Assembly: GCF_030814215.1 (NCBI RefSeq)
Contig: NZ_JAUSUT010000001.1
Location: 4,216,001 to 4,280,000 of the forward strand
Origin: Amycolatopsis thermophila
GTDB lineage: Bacteria > Actinomycetota > Actinomycetes > Mycobacteriales > Pseudonocardiaceae
Direction of reading: 5' to 3'
Length of the DNA stretch: 64,000 nt
Shown: in pieces, positions 57,821 through 64,000 of the stretch
Layout: every line of letters begins with the position of its first letter
Position numbering within the stretch: position 1 is the first letter of the stretch
Notes under the pieces: generated by a model
What the model was told of the DNA's origin: nothing
Database searches by the model: none
Seen by the model: the letters and a program-made list of their open reading frames with translations, nothing else
Position numbers and translations under genes: made by a program

Positions 57821-59104
57821 ATGACGACCACGGACCTGGAGACGGTGCTCGCCGGGCTCGACCCGCTGCTGCCGGACCTCGAGGAGCTGTACGTCGACCT
57901 GCACCGGCACCCCGAGCTGTCCTTCGCCGAGCACCGCACCGCGGCGGCGCTCGCCGGCCGCCTGCGCGAGGCCGGTTACGACGTGCGCACGGGGATCGGC
58001 GGGACCGGCGTGGCGGGGGTGCTGCGCAACGGCGACGGCCCGGTCGTGATGCTGCGCGCGGACATCGACGCGCTGCCGGTGGCGGAGAAGACCGGATTGC
58101 CGTACGCGAGCGCGGTGCGCGCGCCCGGCCCCGACGGCGACGAGGTCCCGGTGATGCACGCGTGCGGCCACGACATGCACGCCACCTGGCTCGACGGCGC
58201 GGCCCGGCTGCTGGCGTCGCGGCGGGACGCCTGGTCGGGCACGCTCGCCGTGGTCTTCCAGCCCGGTGAGGAGGCCGGCGAGGGCGCCGAGGCCATGGTG
58301 CGCGACGGCCTGTTCGACTTCACCGGCACGCCCGAGGTGGTGCTGGGCCAGCACGTCGCGCCCGGGCCGGCCGGCTGGGTGCTGACCCGGCCGGGGGTGC
58401 TGATGGCGGCGACCGACGCGCTGCGGGTCGTGCTGCACGGCCGCGGCGGGCACGGCTCGCGCCCGGAGACGACGGTCGACCCGGCGGTGCTGGCCGCGTC
58501 GGTGGTGATGCGGTTGCAGACGATCGTGTCGCGCGAGATCGCGGCCACCGAGCAGGCCGTCGTCACGGTCGGGGCGATGCACGTGGGCACGGCGCACAAC
58601 GTGATCGCCGACGAGGCGGTGCTCGAGGTCAACGTCCGGACCTTCGACGAGCAGGTCCGCCGCCGGGTGCTGGCCGCGATCGAGCGGATCGTCCACGGCG
58701 AGGCGGCGGCTGCGGGCGCGCCCCGCGAGCCGGAGATCAGGCCGATCGCGACCTTCCCGGTGACCGCCAACGACGACGGCGCGAACGGGACCCTCACCGC
58801 CGCGTTCACCGGGCACTTCGGCGACGGGCGAGTGCTGGAGGCGCCGCTGGTCACCGGCAGCGAGGACTTCGGCGAGTTCGGCCGCGCGGCCGGGGCGAAG
58901 TCGGTGTTCTGGCTGGTCGGCGGGCTGGACCAGGACACGGTCCTGCGCGCGATGGCGGACGGGCGGTTCGAGCGGGACGTGCCGTCGAACCATTCGCCGC
59001 ACTTCGCGCCCGTCCTGCACCCGACGCTGCGGGCCGGGGTGGAGACACTGGTCGTGGCCGCCCTCACGTTCTTGTCGGTGGGCGGTGGCACGCTCGCCGC
59101 ATGA
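57821..59104 (+). CDS. M20 family amidohydrolase, second
   Basis: A 427-residue metallohydrolase of the M20D type. Motifs in order: LHRHPELSFAEHRTAAAL, MLRADIDALPVAEKTGLPYAS, MHACGHDMHATWLDGAARLLA, VFQPGEEAGEGAEAMV, GRGGHGSRPETTVDPAVLAASVVMRLQTIVSRE and VTGSEDFGEFGRAAGAKSVF. It is clearly a different branch from the 30-kb M20 gene. ATG 57821 is used; ATG 57812 and GTG 57809 are possible. The stop overlaps the DinB-like gene by four bases. Likely an N-acyl amino acid or peptide amide hydrolase; substrate unknown. Confidence 0.85.
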   Translation: MTTTDLETVLAGLDPLLPDLEELYVDLHRHPELSFAEHRTAAALAGRLREAGYDVRTGIGGTGVAGVLRNGDGPVVMLRADIDALPVAEKTGLPYASAVRAPGPDGDEVPVMHACGHDMHATWLDGAARLLASRRDAWSGTLAVVFQPGEEAGEGAEAMVRDGLFDFTGTPEVVLGQHVAPGPAGWVLTRPGVLMAATDALRVVLHGRGGHGSRPETTVDPAVLAASVVMRLQTIVSREIAATEQAVVTVGAMHVGTAHNVIADEAVLEVNVRTFDEQVRRRVLAAIERIVHGEAAAAGAPREPEIRPIATFPVTANDDGANGTLTAAFTGHFGDGRVLEAPLVTGSEDFGEFGRAAGAKSVFWLVGGLDQDTVLRAMADGRFERDVPSNHSPHFAPVLHPTLRAGVETLVVAALTFLSVGGGTLAA

Positions 59105-59646
59105 CCGAGATACCCGCCGCCAACTACGCGCTGCCGTGGTCCGGCGACACGCGCCCGCCCCTGCCGAAGACCGGTGACGAGCGCGAGATCCTCACCGCCT
59201 ACCTGGACTGGCACCGGCAGACCTTCGAACTCAAGTGCGCCGGGGTGCCGGCGGATCGCCTGTCCGGCAAGCCCGTCCCGCCCTCGGGCCTGAGCCTGCA
59301 CGGACTGGCGCGCCACCTCGCGGGCGTCGAGCGGTGGTGGTTTCGCATCCAGTTCCGCGGCGAGGACGTGCCCCACCTGTACTACTCCGACGACGATCCG
59401 GACCAGGACTTCGAGCGGCTGGACGGCGATCCGGCGGAGGCGCTGGCGGTGTGGCGCGCCGAATGCGAGGTGTCGCGGCGGATCGTGGCCGACGCGCCCT
59501 CGCTGGACGTCACGGGCGTGCACGCGGCGTCCGGCGAGCCGATCTCGCTGCGGCGCATCATCGTGCACCTGCTCGCCGAGTACGCGCGCCACAACGGCCA
59601 CGCCGACCTGCTGCGAGAACGGATCGACGGGGCCACCGGGTACTGA
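59101..59646 (+). CDS. DinB-like/DUF664 protein
   Basis: A 181-residue four-helix protein of the DinB/DUF664 type, with SLHGLARHLAGVERWWFRIQFRGE, and the C-terminal IIVHLLAEYARHNGHADLLRERIDGATGY. The histidines HLAGVERWW, the one in HLLAEYARHNGHADL and its partner match the family's three-histidine metal site; such proteins are often thiol (mycothiol or bacillithiol) dependent transferases. ATG 59101 overlaps the M20 gene stop (ATGA). The function here cannot be fixed. Confidence 0.82.
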   Translation: MTEIPAANYALPWSGDTRPPLPKTGDEREILTAYLDWHRQTFELKCAGVPADRLSGKPVPPSGLSLHGLARHLAGVERWWFRIQFRGEDVPHLYYSDDDPDQDFERLDGDPAEALAVWRAECEVSRRIVADAPSLDVTGVHAASGEPISLRRIIVHLLAEYARHNGHADLLRERIDGATGY

Positions 59647-59737
59647 CGGCGGCCTCCGGTGTCAGAGCGGTGTCAGGGCCGTGTCAGGCGAGCCGGAGAT
59701 CGTGGTGACAACACACCGCCACGAAAGGAACTCCAGA

Positions 59738-60964
59738 ATGAGCGCAACGGCCGACATCCCGCACGGCCTCCCCGTGGAGCGCGACGCCGGTCCCTTCGAC
59801 CCGCCCCGCGAGATCACCCGGTTGCGCGAAGCCCGCCCGGTCAGCCCGCTGGTCTTCCCCGACGGTCACGAGGGCTGGCTCGTCACCGGCTATGAAGCGG
59901 TCCGGCAGCTCATGGCCGACACCCGGTTCAGCTCGCGCCTGGACCTCGGCGTCGTCCACGTGCCGTACGAGACCCCCGGCATGCCCGCCGCCACCGAACC
60001 GTCCCCGCAGATCCCCGGCATGTTCATCGCGATGGACCCGCCGGACCACAGCAGGCTCCGGCGCAGGCTGACCGGCGCGTTCACCGTCAAGCGGATGAAG
60101 GCGCTCGAGGAGCACATCGCCGAGATCGTCGAGCGGCAACTGGACCACCTGGCGGGCCTGACCCCGCCGGTCGACCTGGTCGAGGAGTTCGCACTCCCGG
60201 TGCCGTCGCTGGTGATCTGCGAACTGCTCGGCGTGCCCTACGCCGACCGGGACACCTTCCAGGCCGACTCGGCCCGGTTCATGGTCCGGGAGCAGTCGCT
60301 CGAGGAGAAGATGGGTGCCTACGTCGCGCTGAACACCTACCTGGCCGAACTGGTCACGGCCAAGCGCGCCGACCCGGGCGAGGACATCCTGTCCGACCTG
60401 GCCCGCCACGACGACCTCACCGTCGAGGAGCTGACCGGGGCTGCCTTCCTGCTGCTGCTCGCGGGACACGAGACCACGGCCAACATGCTGTCGCTGGGCA
60501 CGTTCGCGCTGCTGGAGCACCCGGACCAGCTGGCCGAACTGCGCGACGACCCGGAGCTGATGCCCGGCGCCGTCGAGGAACTCATGCGCTACCTGTCCGT
60601 CGCCGACATCTTCTACCGCTACGCCACCGACGACCTCGAGCTCGGCGGCGAGACGATCACCAAGGGCTCGACCGTCGTCGTCTCCCTGCTGGCCGCCAAC
60701 CGCGACCCCCAGCGGTTCGACAACCCGGACGAGCTGGACATCCACCGCACGGCTCGCGGCCACGTGGGGTTCGGCCACGGCGTGCACCAGTGCCTCGGCC
60801 AGCAGCTCGCCCGCATCGAGATGCGCGCCGGTTTCCAGGCGCTGCTGCGCCGCTTCCCGAACCTCGAACTCGCCGTGCCCGCCGACGAGGTCAAGCTCCG
60901 GACCGACATGAACATCTACGGCGTCCACGAGCTCCCGGTCACCTGGACCGGCACCGCGCAGTAG
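59738..60964 (+). CDS. Cytochrome P450, CYP105/107-like
   Basis: A 408-residue bacterial P450. The I-helix is LLLAGHETTANMLSLGTFALLEHPDQL, the K-helix E-x2-R is ELMRYL, and the haem loop is HVGFGHGVHQCLGQQLARIE with Cys352 as ligand. AMDPPDHSRLRRRLTGAFTVKRMKALE is the usual C-helix region. The AGHETTANM text is typical of the CYP105 class of xenobiotic or secondary-metabolite hydroxylases, not of CYP125. ATG 59738 has AAAGGA eight bases upstream. No ferredoxin gene is adjacent, so redox partners must be elsewhere. A hairpin at 60969-60996 follows. Confidence 0.88.
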   Translation: MSATADIPHGLPVERDAGPFDPPREITRLREARPVSPLVFPDGHEGWLVTGYEAVRQLMADTRFSSRLDLGVVHVPYETPGMPAATEPSPQIPGMFIAMDPPDHSRLRRRLTGAFTVKRMKALEEHIAEIVERQLDHLAGLTPPVDLVEEFALPVPSLVICELLGVPYADRDTFQADSARFMVREQSLEEKMGAYVALNTYLAELVTAKRADPGEDILSDLARHDDLTVEELTGAAFLLLLAGHETTANMLSLGTFALLEHPDQLAELRDDPELMPGAVEELMRYLSVADIFYRYATDDLELGGETITKGSTVVVSLLAANRDPQRFDNPDELDIHRTARGHVGFGHGVHQCLGQQLARIEMRAGFQALLRRFPNLELAVPADEVKLRTDMNIYGVHELPVTWTGTAQ

Positions 60965-60968
60965 GCCC

Positions 60969-60996
60969 GCCCGGCCCGACGGCGGCGCGGCCGGGC
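60969..60996 (+). terminator. Hairpin after P450 gene
   Basis: GCCCGGCC (60969-60976) pairs with GGCCGGGC (60989-60996) around a 12-base loop, just after the P450 stop. Confidence 0.7.
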
Positions 60997-61180
60997 TGCG
61001 GATCGGCGAGGGCGCCCCTGCCCGTGCCGGACCGGCCCGCCGACCAGGTCAAGGTCTACGCCCGCACCCGGCGCGACGACGTCGTCGTCCACCTCGGCGA
61101 ACGCCTGAGCGATTTATCCCCACCCGAGTGTCGCCGGTGCGGGCGAAGTGGCAGCATGGACAGCACAGGAGGTGGTCGCG

Positions 61181-61507
61181 GTGAACAGGTCCCCCCGGGG
61201 CACCGGAGACGAGGACACCCCCGTTCTCATCACCGAAGCCGCCCCTTCCTACGAGGACGAGCACGCGGCCCGCAAGCGCAAGTACATGCTGATGATGGGC
61301 ATGCGGTTCCCGTGCCTGGTGCTGGCCGGCCTCTTCTACCACACCTGGTGGCTCGCGCTGCTGTTCATCGTCGTCTCGATCCCGCTGCCGTGGGTCGCGG
61401 TGCTGATCGCCAACGACCGTCCCCCGCGCAAGTCGGAGAAGGTCAGCCGCTACCACCGCAACGCGAAGGCGCTCGAACGCCGGGAACACCGCGTCATCGA
61501 CGGCTGA
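61181..61507 (+). CDS. DUF3099 small membrane protein
   Basis: A 108-residue protein typical of actinobacterial DUF3099: acidic head with VLITEAAPSYEDEHAARKRKY, two membrane helices (MGMRFPCLVLAGLFYHTWWLALLF and IVVSIPLPWVAVLIAND), and a basic tail PPRKSEKVSRYHRNAKALERREHRVIDG. GTG 61181 has AGGAGG eight bases upstream, which decides the start over the longer frame at 61148. Function is unknown; it is widely conserved in actinobacteria. It converges on the psuK gene. Confidence 0.88.
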   Translation: MNRSPRGTGDEDTPVLITEAAPSYEDEHAARKRKYMLMMGMRFPCLVLAGLFYHTWWLALLFIVVSIPLPWVAVLIANDRPPRKSEKVSRYHRNAKALERREHRVIDG

Positions 61508-61546
61508 GCCGGCCGGGTGGGCGCGGCGCGCCCACCGAGCCGGAAC

Positions 61547-62413
61547 TCAGGGCTGTGCGCCCACTTTCGTCACCGCCCGCGCGCCCAGCCGCACGCCCGT
61601 CCGCAGGACGTCCACAGTGGACTCGTGGCGCAACCAGGCGGCCAGCACGCCGGCGTCGAAGGCATCGCCCGCGCCTGTGGAGTCCACGCACTCCGCGTCC
61701 TGCGCGGGTACGCTGGTCACGCCCGAACGGTCCACCCACGTCGCGCCGTCGAGCCCGGCGGTCACGACCACGGCGCCGACGTCGTCCAGCAACGCCTTCG
61801 CCGACGCGGGCTCGGCGGAACCGGTCAGCGCCTGCAGTTCCGCGGTGTTGGGCATCAGCAGGTCCGTCCCGCGCACGTCGTCCAGGAACGCCCGCGGGTC
61901 GGTGATCAGCGCGGCAGCCTGCGGGTCCACCGACGTCGTCAGCCCGGCCTCCTTCGCCGCCGCCAGCGCGGCCAGCCCGGCCGGCCGCGACGACGGGTCG
62001 AGCAGCACGTACCCGGACAGGTGCAGGTGGTCCGCCGTGGCCAGCACGGCCGGATCGACGTCCGCCGGCGAGAACCGCCCGTTGGCGCCCCGGTCCGGCA
62101 GCATGCTCCGCTGACCCGAGCCGTCCACCAGCACCACGACACAGCACGTGGGCGCGGACGCGTCGACCGCGAACGCGCACGACACGCCCGCGGCCTCCAG
62201 CTCGGACCGCATCAGGCGGCCGCCGGCGTCGTCGCCGACGCGCGCGATCAGCGTCGTCGGGACACCGGCCGCGGCCAGCCACAGCGCCGTGTTCGCGCCC
62301 GCGCCGCCACCGGCCAGCCGCACCCGCGAGCGCGAGTCGCCGCCGTACACGATCGGACCCTCGTGCCGGGCCACCACGTCCAGCCCGGCGTCCCCGACCA
62401 CCACGACGGTCAC
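61547..62413 (-). CDS. psuK: Pseudouridine kinase (PfkB family)
   Basis: A 288-residue PfkB-type sugar kinase. The N-terminal motif is RVRLAGGGAGANTALWLAAAGVPTTLIARVGDD and the C-terminal catalytic motif is CVDSTGAGDAFDAGVLAAW with the base aspartate in GAGDAF. PDRGANGRFSPADVD fits the pseudouridine kinase branch. The GTG start at 62413 overlaps the psuG stop by four bases, and the pairing with PsuG makes pseudouridine degradation the likely role: the kinase makes pseudouridine 5'-phosphate. Confidence 0.85.
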   Translation of the reverse strand: MTVVVVGDAGLDVVARHEGPIVYGGDSRSRVRLAGGGAGANTALWLAAAGVPTTLIARVGDDAGGRLMRSELEAAGVSCAFAVDASAPTCCVVVLVDGSGQRSMLPDRGANGRFSPADVDPAVLATADHLHLSGYVLLDPSSRPAGLAALAAAKEAGLTTSVDPQAAALITDPRAFLDDVRGTDLLMPNTAELQALTGSAEPASAKALLDDVGAVVVTAGLDGATWVDRSGVTSVPAQDAECVDSTGAGDAFDAGVLAAWLRHESTVDVLRTGVRLGARAVTKVGAQP

Positions 62414-63321
62414 GCGAGCTCCACCGCGACCTCGGCGGCGACCCGCGCGTTGTCCACGACCAGCGCCTCGTTGGCGTCCAGGCTCGCGCCGCCACTGGCG
62501 GTGTGGAAGTGCTCGAGCAGCACCGGGGTCACGTCCTTGCCGTGCACGCCGCGCGCGGACAGCAGCGCCAGCCCCTCGGCCAGCAGACGGTCGTGCAGCT
62601 CGGCGTCCATCTCGGCCGCGGCCGGGATCGGGTTGGCCAGCAGCACCCCCGACGACGCGTACCGCCGGTGCGCGGCCACCACCGCCGCGGCCGCGGCCGG
62701 ATCGTCGACCTGCCACGGCACCGGGAAACCGGACGTCCGGCGGTAGAACGCGGGGAACTCGGCGGTGCCGTATCCGAGGACCGGCACCGAGTTGGTCTCC
62801 AACACCTCCAGGGTCGCGGCGATGTCCAGCACCGACTTCACCCCGGAGCACACGACCAGCACGGGGACGCGCGCCAGCACCCCCAGGTCGGCCGACACGT
62901 CCCAGGACTCGCCGGTGCCGAGGTGCACGCCGCCCAGTCCGCCGGTGGCGAACACGCCGATCCCGGCCGCGTGCGCGAGCGCGGACGTGCTCGCCACGGT
63001 GGTCGCGCCGGAGCGGCCGAGCCCGACCGCGGGACCGAGGTCACGCAGGGAGAGCTTGTCCAGGCCGGCGTCGGCGGCGCACACGCGTTCCAGCTGGGCG
63101 CGGGACAGGCCCGCGTACGGGACGCCGTCGAGCACCGCGATCGTGGCCGGCACCGCACCGGCCTCGCGGACGGTGTCCTCCAACCGGGCAGCGACGTCGA
63201 GGTTGCGGCCCGGGGGCAGGCCGTGGGACAGGATGGTGCTTTCCAGCGCGACGACCGCGCGGCCGCTGTGGACGGCGTCGGCGACCTCGTCGGAGAGGGC
63301 TATCGGGGGTGTTCCGGTCAC
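62410..63321 (-). CDS. psuG: Pseudouridine-5'-phosphate glycosidase
   Basis: A 303-residue glycosidase that splits pseudouridine 5'-phosphate into uracil and ribose 5-phosphate. It has the start VALESTILSHGLPPGRNLDVAARLE, DAGLDKLSLRDLGPAVGLGRSGATTVAST, FATGGLGGVHLG, VVCSGVKSVLDIAATLEVLETNSVPVLGYGTAEFPAFY and LLANPIPAAAEM, near the full PsuG signature. The lysines of KLSLRDL and SGVKSVLD correspond to the active-site pair. It lies 12 bases from the flavin-split-barrel gene and is coupled to psuK. Confidence 0.93.
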   Translation of the reverse strand: MTGTPPIALSDEVADAVHSGRAVVALESTILSHGLPPGRNLDVAARLEDTVREAGAVPATIAVLDGVPYAGLSRAQLERVCAADAGLDKLSLRDLGPAVGLGRSGATTVASTSALAHAAGIGVFATGGLGGVHLGTGESWDVSADLGVLARVPVLVVCSGVKSVLDIAATLEVLETNSVPVLGYGTAEFPAFYRRTSGFPVPWQVDDPAAAAAVVAAHRRYASSGVLLANPIPAAAEMDAELHDRLLAEGLALLSARGVHGKDVTPVLLEHFHTASGGASLDANEALVVDNARVAAEVAVELA

Positions 63322-63333
63322 GGGGAACCATCT

Positions 63334-63843
63334 TCACCGACGGCGTCCGGTGAAGTCCCAGCGGGTGGGCGAGCCGCCGAAGTCCCGTTCGTCGAGGCCG
63401 AACACCCACCGCGGGCGCACCCGCACGGTCGCGTTGACGCCGGGGTCGAGGAAGTCCGGGCCGAAGTCCGTCCGGTACTTCGCGTTCAGGGCGCCCAGGA
63501 ACGCCTGCCGGGACACGGTGTCCCGCACGACCCGGGCGACACCCTCGACCACCACCGGGTTGAGGGCGTCGTCGGTGGAGATCGTCACGGCCGGGTTGGC
63601 CTCCAGGTTGCGGATCTTGCGGGCCGCCTTCGACGACGAGAACCACAGCGCCTCGTCGTGCCACACGGCCCAGACCGGCATCAGGTGCGGCCGCCCGTCC
63701 GGCCACACCGTCGCCACCCAGTAGTCGTGGGAGCCGCGCAGCCGGTTCTCCGCCCACGACCAGGGCAGCAGTCCGGTGCCCTGGTCCGCGGGGAGCGTGC
63801 CGTAGCCGGGCATGTGCGGCCGGGACGCGCGGGGAACGGCCAT
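63334..63843 (-). CDS. Pyridoxamine 5'-phosphate oxidase-like flavin/F420-binding protein
   Basis: A 169-residue split-barrel protein with ENRLRGSHDYWVATVWPDGRPHLMPVWAVWHDEALWFSSSKAARKIRNLEANPAVTIS and RVRPRWVFGLDERDFGGSPTRWDF. This is the pattern of the actinobacterial PNPOx group that binds F420 or flavin and reduces or oxidises unknown compounds. ATG 63843 is chosen as the start; the frame extends to 63882 without family sequence. It is 12 bases from psuG on the same strand. Confidence 0.8.
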   Translation of the reverse strand: MAVPRASRPHMPGYGTLPADQGTGLLPWSWAENRLRGSHDYWVATVWPDGRPHLMPVWAVWHDEALWFSSSKAARKIRNLEANPAVTISTDDALNPVVVEGVARVVRDTVSRQAFLGALNAKYRTDFGPDFLDPGVNATVRVRPRWVFGLDERDFGGSPTRWDFTGRRR

Positions 63844-63859
63844 CGGCGGATCACCCCCT

Positions 63860-64000
63860 TCACCCCAGATACTGCGCCACACCCCCGCCGAACGACCAGT
63901 CCGCCTCGTGGTTCTCGGTCACGCAGATCAGCAGGTTGCGCGGCTCGATCCCGGTGCGTTGCGACACCAGTTCGGCGATCCGCGCGTAGAGCGCCTTCTT
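63860..64000 (-). CDS. Tautomerase family protein, C-terminal part
   Basis: The 46 visible residues, KKALYARIAELVSQRTGIEPRNLL and ICVTENHEADWSFGGGVAQYLG, are the C-terminal half of a tautomerase-superfamily subunit (4-oxalocrotonate tautomerase-like), identified by the DWSFGxGxAQY ending. The 5' part with the catalytic N-terminal proline lies beyond the window edge. It is 16 bases upstream of the split-barrel gene on the same strand. Confidence 0.72.
   Translation of the reverse strand, partial: KKALYARIAELVSQRTGIEPRNLLICVTENHEADWSFGGGVAQYLG

Noticed and set aside
60997..61180. Coding remnant between the second P450 and DUF3099
   Set aside because: A frame is open (VKVYARTRRDDVVVHLGERL-like text) but has no start, ribosome site or recognisable family; treated as non-coding.

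Overview
The window is very GC-rich, gene-dense DNA with many GTG starts and ATGA stop/start overlaps. Gene content (F420-type luciferase-like oxidoreductases, KstR, mycobacterial-type steroid genes, SigB-like sigma factor, DUF3099) points to an actinobacterium. I infer a Pseudonocardiaceae member such as Amycolatopsis, but the species cannot be fixed from sequence alone. No rRNA, tRNA, CRISPR array, insertion sequence or phage gene was seen.

The core (about 3.0-48.0 kb) is a sterol catabolism locus with other genes interspersed. The TetR regulator KstR diverges from fadE34 (3.0-5.8 kb). A five-gene operon fadE28-fadE29-chsH2-chsH1-ltp2 (13.0-17.6 kb) removes the last side-chain carbons. A minus-strand operon kstD-kshA-small Cys protein-kshB-chsH3 (18.6-23.5 kb) opens ring B and hydrates a side-chain intermediate. 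The operon hsaA-hsaD-hsaC-hsaB (25.3-28.7 kb) degrades ring A. Divergent fadA5/cyp125 (35.9-38.5 kb) start and thiolyse the side chain. The block ltp3-ltp4-DUF35 protein, acyl-CoA ligase, echA19 and fadD19 (39.4-46.9 kb) fits activation and cleavage of side chains, including C24-branched plant sterols. Twelve copies of a 14-bp palindrome matching the KstR operator (TnnAACnnGTTnnA) sit at the promoters of nearly all these units. No mce4 importer, KstR2 or ring C/D genes are present here.

Inserted between these are: a C-terminal icmF fragment and two F420 oxidoreductases (0-2.8 kb); a SNF2 helicase/SWIM pair separated by a repeat-built reading frame (5.8-10.3 kb); a LipC-like esterase and a wax ester synthase/DGAT (10.3-13.0 kb); two small minus-strand genes and a DUF5134 membrane protein (17.6-18.6 kb); an MFS transporter with an M20 amidohydrolase and a metal-dependent amidohydrolase (28.7-32.6 kb); and a hydrolase, quinone-reductase-like protein and HxlR regulator (32.8-35.1 kb).

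From 48 kb the content is general: a frameshifted amino-acid permease, a two-gene module joining a helical-repeat/TIR-like protein to a RipA-like membrane protein, a lipoprotein, an SRPBCC protein, class I fumarase, a SigB-type sigma factor with an ECF-type promoter, Dtd, a methyltransferase, an M20 amidohydrolase, a DinB-like protein, a second P450, DUF3099, psuK/psuG and two end genes. The least explained parts are the repeat frame at 8.5-9.1 kb, the 35- and 52-residue genes at 17.6-17.9 kb, the four-cysteine protein between kshA and kshB, and the TIR-like/RipA-like pair at 49.4-51.5 kb.
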